64,000 nucleotides of DNA from Trinickia terrae (GTDB lineage Bacteria; Pseudomonadota; Gammaproteobacteria; Burkholderiales; Burkholderiaceae). Below the pieces are notes generated by a model. That model ran no database searches. It saw nothing but the letters and a program-made list of their open reading frames with translations, and was not told the origin of the DNA. The stretch's first letter is position 1; every line of letters starts with the position of its first letter. The position numbers and the translations under genes were made by a program. The stretch is from NCBI RefSeq assembly GCF_005144415.1, contig NZ_SWJE01000003.1:124001-188000 (forward strand). The letters are read 5' to 3'. Shown piece by piece: positions 1-7,846 of this stretch.

Positions 1-1300
1 ACGACAGGTAGCCGACAGCGCCGCCGTACAGCCCTCGCTTGACCGGCTCCAGCTCGTCGATCAGCTCCATCGCGCGCACCTTGGGCGCGCCCGACAGCGT
101 GCCGGCCGGGAACGTCGCGCGCAGCACGTCGTAGTTCGTGACACCGGGCTTCAGCTTGCCTTCGACCGAGCTCACGATGTGCTGCACGTGCGAGTACTTT
201 TCGATGACCATCTTGTCCGTGACGGCCACCGAGCCGATCTGCGCGATGCGGCCGACGTCGTTGCGCGCGAGATCGATCAGCATCACGTGCTCGGCGATTT
301 CCTTCGGGTCGTTGAGCAGCTCCGTGGCGAGCTCGGCGTCGCGCTCGGGCGTGTTGCCGCGCGGACGGGTGCCGGCGAGCGGACGGATCGTGACGATCTG
401 GTCGTCGCCGCGCTTTTCCTGGCGCACGAGAATCTCCGGCGACGCGCCTACCACGTGGAACTCGCCGAAGTTGTAGTAGTACATGTACGGCGACGGGTTC
501 AGCGAACGCAGCGCGCGGTAGAGCGAGAGGGGATTGTCGCGATACGGCTTGATGAGGCGCTGGCCGACCTGCACTTGCATCAGTTCGCCGGCCGCGATGT
601 ATTCCTTCGCTTGGCGAACCGCGGCGAGGTAGTCGTCCTTGGCGAACTCGCGATAGATCTCGGTGCGCACGCTCGCCGATGTGACGGGCGGCTGCACGGT
701 CGTGCGCAGCCGCTGGCGCAATTCGCGCAGGCGTTGCTTTGCGCGTGTGTACGCCTCGGGCGTGGACGGGTCCGCATAGACGATCAGGTAGAGCTTGCCC
801 GCGAGATTGTCGATGACGGCGACCTCTTCGGTCAGCAGCAGCTGGATGTCGGGCAGGTTCAGGTCGTCGGGCGGCGCGGTGAGCGCGAGCTTCTTCTCGA
901 TGTAGCGCACCGCGTCGTAGCCGAAGTAGCCGGCGAGACCGCCGCAGAAACGCGGCAGGCCGGGGCGTTGAGCGACTTTGAAACGGGCCTGGAATTGTGC
1001 GATGAATTCGAGCGGATCGCCTTCGTGAGTTTCGACAACCTTGCCGTCCTTGACCACTTCCGAGACGCCGCCTTTCGCGCGAACCAGCGTACGCGCCGGC
1101 AGCCCGATGAACGAGTAGCGCCCGAAGCGCTCGCCGCCGACGACGGATTCGAGCAGGAACGAATTGGCGCCGCCGCGTTCGGCCTGCGCGAGCTTCAGGT
1201 ACAGCGACAGCGGCGTTTCGAGATCGGCGAGCGCCTCGGCGATCATCGGAATGCGGTTATAGCCCTCGTTTGCGAGGGATTGGAATTCGAGTTCGGTCAT
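1..1300 (-). CDS. trpE: Anthranilate synthase component I (partial, cut by left edge)
   Basis: Catalytic subunit that makes anthranilate from chorismate, using ammonia passed from the TrpG glutaminase; first step of tryptophan synthesis in the cytoplasm. The minus-strand frame starts at ATG 1300 ([17 protein letters not shown]) and stays open to the window edge. About 433 codons are visible of a family length near 500, so roughly the last 65 residues lie outside. The chorismate-binding core is readable in the C-terminal half, with the segments [30 protein letters not shown] and [16 protein letters not shown]. It lies downstream of rpe and gph on the same strand, the usual Burkholderia order before trpG-trpD-trpC, but a 363-bp gap separates it from gph, so it may have its own promoter. 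Confidence 0.97.
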   Translation of the reverse strand, partial: MTELEFQSLANEGYNRIPMIAEALADLETPLSLYLKLAQAERGGANSFLLESVVGGERFGRYSFIGLPARTLVRAKGGVSEVVKDGKVVETHEGDPLEFIAQFQARFKVAQRPGLPRFCGGLAGYFGYDAVRYIEKKLALTAPPDDLNLPDIQLLLTEEVAVIDNLAGKLYLIVYADPSTPEAYTRAKQRLRELRQRLRTTVQPPVTSASVRTEIYREFAKDDYLAAVRQAKEYIAAGELMQVQVGQRLIKPYRDNPLSLYRALRSLNPSPYMYYYNFGEFHVVGASPEILVRQEKRGDDQIVTIRPLAGTRPRGNTPERDAELATELLNDPKEIAEHVMLIDLARNDVGRIAQIGSVAVTDKMVIEKYSHVQHIVSSVEGKLKPGVTNYDVLRATFPAGTLSGAPKVRAMELIDELEPVKRGLYGGAVGYLS

Positions 1301-1663
1301 GTTCCGATCCTGTTCGTACGGCCGGCGCGGCGAGCGCCAGACAAAGCGTGGGCGCTGCGCGGCCGGTCGGGCGTGATGCGGCAAGAAGTTGCCAACCGGC
1401 GCGGGGTGGCTCGAGCGACGCGCGTATCGTCAACCGGAAAACGGCCGCGTATGCAGCATCCGCAGGGAATGCGGGCCTCGGTTCAAACGATACGGCGAAT
1501 GGAGCGCGAGCGCGCAGCGAAGTAAAAAACGGGTGCTGAAGACGAACTCCAGCGTACCTCAAGAGAGGTTAGCGCGACCAGCGACGCCAGGGCCAAGCTC
1601 CCCGGTCGATGCTGCTCAGACTCCGTTTTTTATTCAGAAACATGAAGATGGACGACGGTTAGG
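1301..1663. other. Intergenic region between gph and trpE; no gene seen
   Basis: Upstream region of trpE on the minus strand. Open frames here on both strands have no recognisable product. I saw no convincing Trp-rich leader peptide or attenuator hairpin. An A/T-rich run at 1624-1633 is the only low-GC patch and could mark a promoter, but no clear -35/-10 pair was found. Confidence 0.5.
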
Positions 1664-2407
1664 TCAGGATTGAGATGCTGCGTTGAGCGCCGCATTGTAA
1701 GCCGAGACGGCATTTGCGGCCTCGAACAGCGAGGCAACTATACCATCTGATTTTATCGTTTGTATAGCTTGCCCATGGTTGTAGCCGTAGGGAACGGTGA
1801 GCGTCGCCATGCCTGCGGCGCGGCCGGCGAGGGCGTCATTCTCCGAGTCGCCGATCGCCACGGCTGCTTGCGGTGCGACGCCGAGCGTCTCGCAGGCGGT
1901 AAGCATCGGCAGCGGATCGGGCTTCTTGCGCGGCAGGCTGTCGCCGCCGAGCACCACCGCGAAATAGCCGATCAGCGCGTATTGCTCGAGCAGCTCGACG
2001 GCGAACCGGCGCGGCTTGTTGGTCACGCACGCGAGCTTCAGGCCCGCGTCGCGCATGGCGGCCAGACCAGTCTCGACATCGGGATAGAGCCGCGTGCTCT
2101 GCCCGTTGATCTTCGCGTACTCCGCTTGGTATAGCGCAAGCGCTTCTTCGAAGCGGCCTTGCGCTTCGGCGGCCGAAAAACGCGGCGCGAGCACGCTGCG
2201 GATCAGGTGCTCGGAGCCCTTGCCGACATAGCCGATCACTTCCTCGCGCGACGTTTCCGCCGCGTCGAGTTGCGCGAGCATGCCGTTCAGGCCGGCGGTG
2301 AAATCGTCGGCGGTGTCGATCATCGTGCCGTCGAGATCGATGATCGCCGCTTGCAGGCGAGGCCCGGTGAAGCGGGGCGGAGCGAATGCCGGGGCCGCTT
2401 GCGCCAT
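1664..2407 (-). CDS. gph: Phosphoglycolate phosphatase (HAD superfamily)
   Basis: Hydrolyses 2-phosphoglycolate to glycolate, clearing a by-product of oxidative damage and oxygenase side reactions. The protein is 247 residues, a normal length. HAD motif I is DLDGTMIDT near residues 25-33, motif II lies in ACVTNKP, and the C-terminal acidic motif is AIGDSENDALAGRAAG. Its start codon (ATG at 2407) lies 2 bp beyond the rpe stop, so the two genes are almost certainly cotranscribed. The N-terminus has about 20 residues ahead of motif I, as in other Burkholderia copies. The family assignment is firm; substrate specificity is inferred from synteny with rpe and trpE. Confidence 0.93.
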   Translation of the reverse strand: MAQAAPAFAPPRFTGPRLQAAIIDLDGTMIDTADDFTAGLNGMLAQLDAAETSREEVIGYVGKGSEHLIRSVLAPRFSAAEAQGRFEEALALYQAEYAKINGQSTRLYPDVETGLAAMRDAGLKLACVTNKPRRFAVELLEQYALIGYFAVVLGGDSLPRKKPDPLPMLTACETLGVAPQAAVAIGDSENDALAGRAAGMATLTVPYGYNHGQAIQTIKSDGIVASLFEAANAVSAYNAALNAASQS

Positions 2408-2409
2408 GC

Positions 2410-3096
2410 TCAGGCCGCCTTGACGGTGGCGAGCGCGCGGCGCATGTCGTCGATCACCGCGCGATAGTCGGGCTTGCCGAAGATCGCGGAGCCGGCGACG
2501 AACGTGTCCGCGCCCGCCGCGGCGATCTCGGCGATGTTGTCGGCCTTCACACCGCCGTCGACTTCGAGATGGATCTCGCGCCCGGTGCGCTCGCGGTGCG
2601 CGTCGATGCGCGCGCGCGCTTCACGCAGCTTGTTGAGCGCCTCGGGAATGAACGATTGGCCGCCGAAGCCGGGGTTCACCGACATGATCAGCACGAGATC
2701 CACGCGATCCATCACGTGGTCGAGATAGTTGAGCGGCGTGGCCGGGTTGAACACGAGGCCTGCCTTGCAGCCGTGATCGCGGATCAGCGACAGCGTGCGG
2801 TCGATATGATCGGAGCCTTCCGGATGGAAGCTGATCAGGTTCGCACCGGCCTTGGCGAAATCGGGCACGATGCGGTCGACGGGACGCACCATCAGGTGCA
2901 CGTCGATCGGCACTTGCACGTGCGGGCGGATTGCCTCGCAGACGAGCGGGCCGATCGTCAGGTTCGGCACGTAATGATTGTCCATCACGTCGAAGTGGAT
3001 CCAGTCGGCGCCTGCGGCGACGACGTTGCGGACTTCCTCGCCAAGCCGTGCGAAATCGGCCGACAGGATGCTGGGTGCGATGCGGAATTGCGTCAT
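2410..3096 (-). CDS. rpe: Ribulose-phosphate 3-epimerase
   Basis: Interconverts D-ribulose 5-phosphate and D-xylulose 5-phosphate in the pentose phosphate pathway. The protein is 228 residues with a TIM-barrel fold. Family segments include [15 protein letters not shown] at the N-terminus, [16 protein letters not shown] with a metal-binding His-Asp pair, [13 protein letters not shown], and [10 protein letters not shown] followed by [14 protein letters not shown] for phosphate binding. It is the first gene of the minus-strand set rpe-gph-(trpE) and diverges from apaG across a 208-bp gap that should hold both promoters. Confidence 0.97.
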   Translation of the reverse strand: MTQFRIAPSILSADFARLGEEVRNVVAAGADWIHFDVMDNHYVPNLTIGPLVCEAIRPHVQVPIDVHLMVRPVDRIVPDFAKAGANLISFHPEGSDHIDRTLSLIRDHGCKAGLVFNPATPLNYLDHVMDRVDLVLIMSVNPGFGGQSFIPEALNKLREARARIDAHRERTGREIHLEVDGGVKADNIAEIAAAGADTFVAGSAIFGKPDYRAVIDDMRRALATVKAA

Positions 3097-3304
3097 GGCG
3101 CTAGTGGATGGCGAAGAGGCCGGAATCGGCGGGTAAAGCCGGTATTTTACCGTTTCGCGCAGGCCAGGGCGGGCTACTGCGGGCGCGCTCGGTTGCGGGC
3201 GGGGGCTGCATCCATCAGAATGCCAAACCAGAGCGGTCCTTGGCCGGCAGGCGCAATGCCGCGGCGGCGCGGGGCCGGCACGTCTCTTTCAGAACGGAAT
3301 CACG

Positions 3305-3679
3305 ATGAGCCAGTATCAATTCAGCGTGTCGGCGCAGACGCGTTACTTGCCCGAGCAGTCGGACCCGGAGCGCCGCCAATATGCGTTCGCGTACACGCTG
3401 ACGATCCGCAATACGGGCCAGGTGACCGCGCAACTGATCTCGCGCCATTGGGTCATCACCGACAGCGAGAAGCACGTCCAGGAGGTGAAGGGGCTCGGCG
3501 TCGTCGGTCATCAGCCGCTTCTGAAGCCGGGCGAGCAATTCGAATACACGAGTTGGGCGGTGATTGCGACGCCGGTCGGCACGATGCGCGGAGAATACTT
3601 TTGCGTGGCCGAAGACGGCGAGCGCTTCGAGACGACAATTCCGGAGTTCGCGCTGCAAATGCCGCGCACGCTGCATTGA
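3305..3679 (+). CDS. apaG: ApaG domain protein (Co2+/Mg2+ efflux-associated)
   Basis: 124-residue ApaG family protein. The single domain (DUF525, an immunoglobulin-like beta sandwich) spans nearly the whole chain, with the conserved segments YAFAYTLTIRN, LISRHWVITD, EVKGLGVVGHQPLLKPGE and GTMRGEYFCV. ApaG has been linked to magnesium/cobalt resistance in Salmonella, but its biochemical role is not settled. It diverges from rpe, a pairing common in Burkholderia, and is followed on the opposite strand by a small membrane protein. Confidence 0.93.
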   Translation: MSQYQFSVSAQTRYLPEQSDPERRQYAFAYTLTIRNTGQVTAQLISRHWVITDSEKHVQEVKGLGVVGHQPLLKPGEQFEYTSWAVIATPVGTMRGEYFCVAEDGERFETTIPEFALQMPRTLH

Positions 3680-3719
3680 ATTCCATCCTGGCGCGTGCTT
3701 CATCCGCCTTTCGGTACGC

Positions 3720-3860
3720 CTATCGAAGCGGGCGCTTGTTGCCCGGATTCTTCTTTCTGCCCGACGCCGTCCATACGACGATGAAAATCAATAGGGCCAG
3801 CGCCAGAAACGCTTCCAGCGCGAAGATCAGCATCGGATATTCGTTGAGCAAATCAGACAT
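3720..3860 (-). CDS. Small single-span membrane protein, 46 residues, function unknown
   Basis: Frame starting MSDLLNEYPMLIF and ending GRKKNPGNKRPLR. Residues about 10-31 form one strongly hydrophobic helix, followed by a basic tail, so the N-terminus is probably outside and the tail cytoplasmic (positive-inside rule). No catalytic motif is visible. The frame is open for 97 codons upstream, but the upstream part lacks membrane character and overlaps mltA, so the ATG at 3860 is preferred. That start shares two bases with the mltA ATG on the other strand. I do not recognise a named family. Support is the membrane helix plus its fit between apaG and mltA. Confidence 0.62.
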   Translation of the reverse strand: MSDLLNEYPMLIFALEAFLALALLIFIVVWTASGRKKNPGNKRPLR

Positions 3861-5013
3861 GGCGGTTTCCATCAAGAACGAACATTGTAAGCGTATCGGC
3901 TTTCGGGCAGCGGGCTGGGCCGCGGCGGTCGCTGCCGCCGTGCTGGTTGCCGCGTGCGGCGGCAGCTCGGTGGTGCGGCCGACGGTTTCGCCGCCGACGG
4001 GCGCGGCGACCATCCCTGGCCAAGTGGCGGCGGCGCGCCTGACCCCCGTCGCGTGGCAGCAGGTGCCCGGCTGGGAAGACGATACGTTGATCGGCGCGAC
4101 GGCCGCGCTGCGCCAGAATTGCCTGCGCCTTGCCCAGCAGCCGAACTGGCGGCGCGCGTGCGCGGCGGTAGCGCAACTCGACGACCTCGACTTCGCGAGC
4201 GCGCGAACGTTCTTCGAAACCTACTTCACGCCGTTCCAGTTCGCCAACAGCGACGGCACGCTGGACGGCCTCGTGACCGGCTACTACGAACCGCTGCTGC
4301 ACGGCGCCCGCACGCGCCGCGGCCCTTACCAATACGCGCTCTATCGCTGGCCGAGCGGCTATCGTGCCGGCGCGGCGCTGCCGGCGCGCGCGCAACTCGA
4401 GCGTTCGGGCGTGCTCGAGGGCAACGAGCTCGTGTGGGTCGACGACCCGATCGAGGCGTTCTTTCTGCAGGTGCAAGGGTCGGGGCGCATCGTGATGGAG
4501 GACGGCAGCGTGATGCGGGTCGGCTTCGGCGGCACGAACAACCAGCCGTACAAATCGATCGGCCGCTGGCTGCTCGATCGCGGCGAGCTGACACCCTCGC
4601 AGGCGACGATGCAAGGGATCAAGGCTTGGGCGCGCGCGAATCCGGGGCGTGTCGATGCCTTGCTGGATACGAACCCGCGTTTTGTCTTCTTCCGCGAGAT
4701 GCCGTCGACCGAGACGGCGCCTGGCGGCGGCTCGGATGGGCCGATCGGCGCGCTCGGCGTGCCGCTGACGCCGGAGCGCTCGATCGCGGTCGATCCGTCG
4801 TCGATCCCGCTCGGCACGCCGGTCTTCCTGCAGACGACGCGGCCGATGACGAACGCGCCGATGAATCGGCTCGTCTTCGCTCAGGACACCGGCAGCGCGA
4901 TCAAGGGCGGCGTGCGGGCCGACTACTTCTGGGGACTCGGCGACGACGCCGGCGATCTGGCCGGCAAGATGAAGCAGACCGGGCGGATGTGGCTGCTGCT
5001 GCCGAATTCCTGA
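3859..5013 (+). CDS. mltA: Membrane-bound lytic murein transglycosylase A (lipoprotein)
   Basis: Cleaves peptidoglycan glycan strands with formation of 1,6-anhydromuramic ends. The 384-residue chain has a basic N-terminus and an Ala-rich signal segment ending in the lipobox LVAAC near residues 30-34, so it should be a lipoprotein. The MltA barrel domain includes DGLVTGYYEPLL and FFLQVQGSGRIVMEDG. The C-terminal 3D domain has VDPSSIPLGTPVFL and FAQDTGSAIKGGVRADYFWG, carrying the catalytic Asp. The frame is open far upstream over apaG, so the start is a choice: ATG 3859 gives a compact lipoprotein signal, but no good ribosome-binding site precedes it. Confidence 0.93.
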   Translation: MAVSIKNEHCKRIGFRAAGWAAAVAAAVLVAACGGSSVVRPTVSPPTGAATIPGQVAAARLTPVAWQQVPGWEDDTLIGATAALRQNCLRLAQQPNWRRACAAVAQLDDLDFASARTFFETYFTPFQFANSDGTLDGLVTGYYEPLLHGARTRRGPYQYALYRWPSGYRAGAALPARAQLERSGVLEGNELVWVDDPIEAFFLQVQGSGRIVMEDGSVMRVGFGGTNNQPYKSIGRWLLDRGELTPSQATMQGIKAWARANPGRVDALLDTNPRFVFFREMPSTETAPGGGSDGPIGALGVPLTPERSIAVDPSSIPLGTPVFLQTTRPMTNAPMNRLVFAQDTGSAIKGGVRADYFWGLGDDAGDLAGKMKQTGRMWLLLPNS

Positions 5014-5042
5014 GGCGCTTCGTACGGGCGTGGCTTGATTGA

Positions 5043-5065
5043 GGCGCGCGGTGTTGCCGCGCGCC
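5043..5065. terminator. GC-rich hairpin between convergent mltA and paaK
   Basis: Perfect 9-bp stem (5043-5051 with 5057-5065) and 5-nt loop between the stop codons of the convergent genes. No U-tract follows on either strand, so it is only a candidate bidirectional terminator. Confidence 0.45.
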
Positions 5066-5100
5066 GTATCCGTCGCTTTCGCTCGAGCGAGCGCCCTGCT

Positions 5101-6405
5101 TCAAACGCCGAGCTTGCGCTTGTCGATCACGCGCCTGGCCTTCCCCACCGACCGCTCGATCCCGTTGACCGGCAACACGTTCACTACGGCGCTGATCCCG
5201 ATCAGGGCCTTGATGTCGTAGGCGAGCGCCTGTCTGGCGTTGTTCAGCGACGTTGAATCGGGCGCGGTTTCGGGGCAGGGTTCGACGTTGAGCGTGAACA
5301 CGTCGAGCGGCCCTTCCTTCGTCAGCACGATCTGATAATGCGGCGCGAGCGCGTGCTGCTTCAACAGAAGCTCTTCGATCTGCGTCGGAAACACGTTCAC
5401 GCCGCGCACGATCATCATGTCGTCGGAGCGCCCGGTGATCTTCTCCATGCGGCGCATCGTGCGCGCGGTGCCGGGCAACAGGCGCGTCAGGTCGCGCGTG
5501 CGATAGCGGACGACAGGCAGCGCCTCTTTCGTGAGCGACGTGAACACGAGTTCGCCGAGCTCGCCGTCGGGCAGCACTTCGCCGGTTTCCGGGTCGACGA
5601 TCTCCGGATAGAAGTGGTCTTCCCAGATCGTCGGGCCATCCTTCGTTTCGACGCATTCCGAGGCGACGCCGGGGCCCATTACCTCGGATAGCCCATAGAT
5701 GTCGACGGCATCGATGCCCATGCGCTTTTCGATCGCGACGCGCATGTCGTTGGTCCACGGCTCCGCGCCGAAAATACCGATGCGCAGCGAGCAATGCGCG
5801 GGGTCGACGCCCTGCCGCTCCAGCTCGTCGGCGATCGACAGCATGTAGCTCGGCGTCACCATGATGATGTCGGGCTTGAAGTCCTGGATCAGCTGGACCT
5901 GCTTTTCGGTCTGGCCGCCGCCGAACGGAATCACCGTCAGGCCCGCGCGCTCCGCGCCGTAATGCGCGCCGAGACCGCCCGTGAAGAGCCCGTAGCCGTA
6001 GCTCACATGGACCTTGTCGCCGCGCCGCGCGCCTGCGGCCCGGATCGAGCGGGCCACAAGATTGGCCCAGGTGTCGATGTCGCGCGCCGTATAGCCGACG
6101 ACCGTCGGCTTGCCCGTCGTGCCGGACGATGCGTGGATGCGCGAAAGCTGTTCCTGCGGCACGGCAAACATTCCGAACGGATAGTTGTCGCGCAGGTCGC
6201 GCTTGGTCGTGAATGGAAACTTCGACAGATCGGCGAGCGACTTCAAATCGTCCGGGTGTACGCCTGCATCGTCGAACTTGCGCCGGTAGACCGGGGAGTT
6301 TTCGTAGGCGTGCTTGAGGGACCATTTCAGCCGATCAAGCTGGAGCGCCGCGAGTTCGTCGCGGCTCGCCTTTTCTATCGGCTCGAGCGGGAGTGAGGTA
6401 GTCAT
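5101..6405 (-). CDS. paaK: Phenylacetate-CoA ligase
   Basis: Activates phenylacetate to phenylacetyl-CoA with ATP, the entry step of the aerobic hybrid pathway. The protein is 434 residues, the usual PaaK size. The adenylate-forming P-loop SSGTTGKP is at residues 93-100, followed by TVVGYT; later signatures are IYGLSEVMGPGV, YRTRDLTRLLPG and ITGRSDDMMIVRGVNVFP. It is the last gene of the minus-strand paa group, 118 bp after paaI, so it may be read from the paaN promoter or from its own promoter in that gap. Confidence 0.97.
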   Translation of the reverse strand: MTTSLPLEPIEKASRDELAALQLDRLKWSLKHAYENSPVYRRKFDDAGVHPDDLKSLADLSKFPFTTKRDLRDNYPFGMFAVPQEQLSRIHASSGTTGKPTVVGYTARDIDTWANLVARSIRAAGARRGDKVHVSYGYGLFTGGLGAHYGAERAGLTVIPFGGGQTEKQVQLIQDFKPDIIMVTPSYMLSIADELERQGVDPAHCSLRIGIFGAEPWTNDMRVAIEKRMGIDAVDIYGLSEVMGPGVASECVETKDGPTIWEDHFYPEIVDPETGEVLPDGELGELVFTSLTKEALPVVRYRTRDLTRLLPGTARTMRRMEKITGRSDDMMIVRGVNVFPTQIEELLLKQHALAPHYQIVLTKEGPLDVFTLNVEPCPETAPDSTSLNNARQALAYDIKALIGISAVVNVLPVNGIERSVGKARRVIDKRKLGV

Positions 6406-6523
6406 CGGGTGTCTCCTACATCGTTACTGATATGGGGCGCGAAGTTGCGATGCGCTTCGCGATAGCTTTCATCAGGGCGGATCGGTGGCGCGGTCGAAGT
6501 GCCGGGACGGCGCCGAGCCGATG

Positions 6524-6979
6524 CTAGTGATCGACGGGGATCACGTGACCCTTGATATGCGCCGACTTGCCGCGAAACATCGCAACCGTTTCGCCGGCGC
6601 GATTGGTCACGCGGATGTCGTAGATGCCGGTGCGTCCGCTCAGGACTTGCTCGACGGCCTCGGCCGTCAGCACGTCGCCGCCGTGGACGGGTCGCAGGAA
6701 TTCGATCGAGCAGCCCGATGCGACGGTGTTGATGTTGTAGGAGTTACACGCGAAGGCGAACGTCGAATCGGCCAGCGTGAACATGAGTCCGCCGTGGCAG
6801 ATGTTGTGGCCGTTGAGGAAATCCGGACGAACCGTCATGCGCATGCGCGCGTAACCGGCGCGTACTTCCAGCAGCTCGAAGCCGAGCGCGCGGCTGCATG
6901 TGTCGGCGTCGAACATGGCTTGTGCGGTGGCCCGCGCCAGTTCGTCGGGCGAGAGGGATTCGTGGGCTTGGGAAGACAT
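6524..6979 (-). CDS. paaI: Hydroxyphenylacetyl-CoA thioesterase PaaI (hotdog fold)
   Basis: Releases CoA from dead-end hydroxylated phenylacetyl-CoA intermediates and protects the CoA pool. Starting at ATG 6979 the protein is 151 residues, matching family length; the longer upstream frame lies inside paaG. The hotdog core has the signature NGHNICHGGLMFTLADSTFAFACN, given here as NGHNICHGG plus ADSTFAFACN around residues 48-70, and SGCSIEFLRPVHGGD. The start codon follows the paaG stop by one base, so translation is probably coupled. Confidence 0.93.
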   Translation of the reverse strand: MSSQAHESLSPDELARATAQAMFDADTCSRALGFELLEVRAGYARMRMTVRPDFLNGHNICHGGLMFTLADSTFAFACNSYNINTVASGCSIEFLRPVHGGDVLTAEAVEQVLSGRTGIYDIRVTNRAGETVAMFRGKSAHIKGHVIPVDH

Positions 6980-6980
6980 C

Positions 6981-7772
6981 TCAACGTCCTTCGAAGCGCG
7001 GCGCGCGTTTTTCGATGAAGGCCAGCACGCCCTCGGCATAGTCGTGCGACTTGCCGAGCTCGCGCTGCAGGTCGCGCTCGAGATCGAGTTGCTGGTCGAG
7101 CGTTTGCGTCGTGCTGGCGCGCATCGCGGTCTTGATCGCAGCAATCGCGCGCGTGGGCTGTTGCGCTAGCCGGGCGGCAAGCTGTGCGGCTGCGCCGGGC
7201 AGTTCCGCATCGTCGACGACTTGCCAGATGAGGCCCCAGCCGAGCGCTTGCTCGGCGCTCAGCTTGTCGCCGGTAATGGCGAGCCCCAGCGCGCGCGCCA
7301 TGCCGATGCGTTGCGGCAGGAAGGCTGTGCCCCCCGAGTCCGGCAGCAGGCCGATTTTGACGAACGCCTGAATGAAGCTGCTCGAGCGTCCTGCAAGCAC
7401 CAGGTCGCAGGCAAGCGCGAGATTCGCGCCCGCGCCGGCGGCCGTGCCGTTGACGGCCGCGATGACGGGCAGCGGCATCGCCTGCAGGCGGCGGATCAGC
7501 GGATTGAAATGCTTGTCGATGATCTCACCGAGGTCTGTCATCGCGCCGGGCGTGAAATCGAGGTCCGCGAGGTCCTGGCCGGCGCAAAAGCCGCGGCCGG
7601 CGCCGGTCAGCACCAGCGCGCGCGCGTTGGCCTTCTCGACGTCGTCCAGCGCCGCCATCAGTTCCTGATGCATCGCGCGAGTGAAGCTGTTGAGCTTGTC
7701 GGGGCGGTTCAGCGTCACTATTGCGACGTGGGCTGACGCGTCGATGTCGACGCGAATCGCTTCATAGGGCAT
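6981..7772 (-). CDS. paaG: Ring 1,2-epoxyphenylacetyl-CoA isomerase (crotonase family)
   Basis: Isomerises ring-1,2-epoxyphenylacetyl-CoA to the oxepin-CoA form, and later acts on an unsaturated open-chain intermediate. ATG 7772 is chosen because a GAGGAG ribosome-binding site sits just upstream; the frame is open beyond it into the hairpin region. The 263-residue chain has the crotonase oxyanion segments GRGFCAGQDLADLD near residues 60-73 and AAVNGTAAGAGANLALACDL near 100-119, then IGLLPDSGGTAFLPQRIG, where the Asp is the isomerase-type residue. It sits between the thiolase gene and paaI on the same strand. Confidence 0.95.
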   Translation of the reverse strand: MPYEAIRVDIDASAHVAIVTLNRPDKLNSFTRAMHQELMAALDDVEKANARALVLTGAGRGFCAGQDLADLDFTPGAMTDLGEIIDKHFNPLIRRLQAMPLPVIAAVNGTAAGAGANLALACDLVLAGRSSSFIQAFVKIGLLPDSGGTAFLPQRIGMARALGLAITGDKLSAEQALGWGLIWQVVDDAELPGAAAQLAARLAQQPTRAIAAIKTAMRASTTQTLDQQLDLERDLQRELGKSHDYAEGVLAFIEKRAPRFEGR

Positions 7773-7805
7773 CAAAGTGTCTCCTCTTTGGCTCCAAATC
7801 TGGCA

Positions 7806-7846
7806 GCGCATGTGAGCGCCTGCGGTTCGCTCACATGCGCTTTTTT
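7806..7846 (+). terminator. Perfect intrinsic-terminator hairpin inside the paa operon, T-tract on the plus strand
   Basis: A 13-bp perfect stem (7806-7818 with 7828-7840) is followed on the plus strand by six T (7841-7846). It lies between the thiolase and paaG genes, which read on the minus strand. In the sense direction of the operon the same stem has an A-run before it and no U-tract after it, so it should not stop sense transcription efficiently. Confidence 0.7.

Noticed and set aside
179-1525. Long plus-strand frame of 448 codons
   Set aside because: It is the antisense shadow of trpE. The GC-rich codon pattern keeps the opposite strand open; the protein is Arg/Ala-rich and resembles no family.
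1301-1663. Possible trp attenuator leader peptide
   Set aside because: No short frame with tandem Trp codons and no alternative terminator hairpins could be found ahead of trpE.
2386-5013. 875-codon frame ending in MltA
   Set aside because: Only the last 384 codons are MltA. The upstream part overlaps rpe on the opposite strand and apaG on the same strand in another frame, and has no family sequence; a fusion is not supported.
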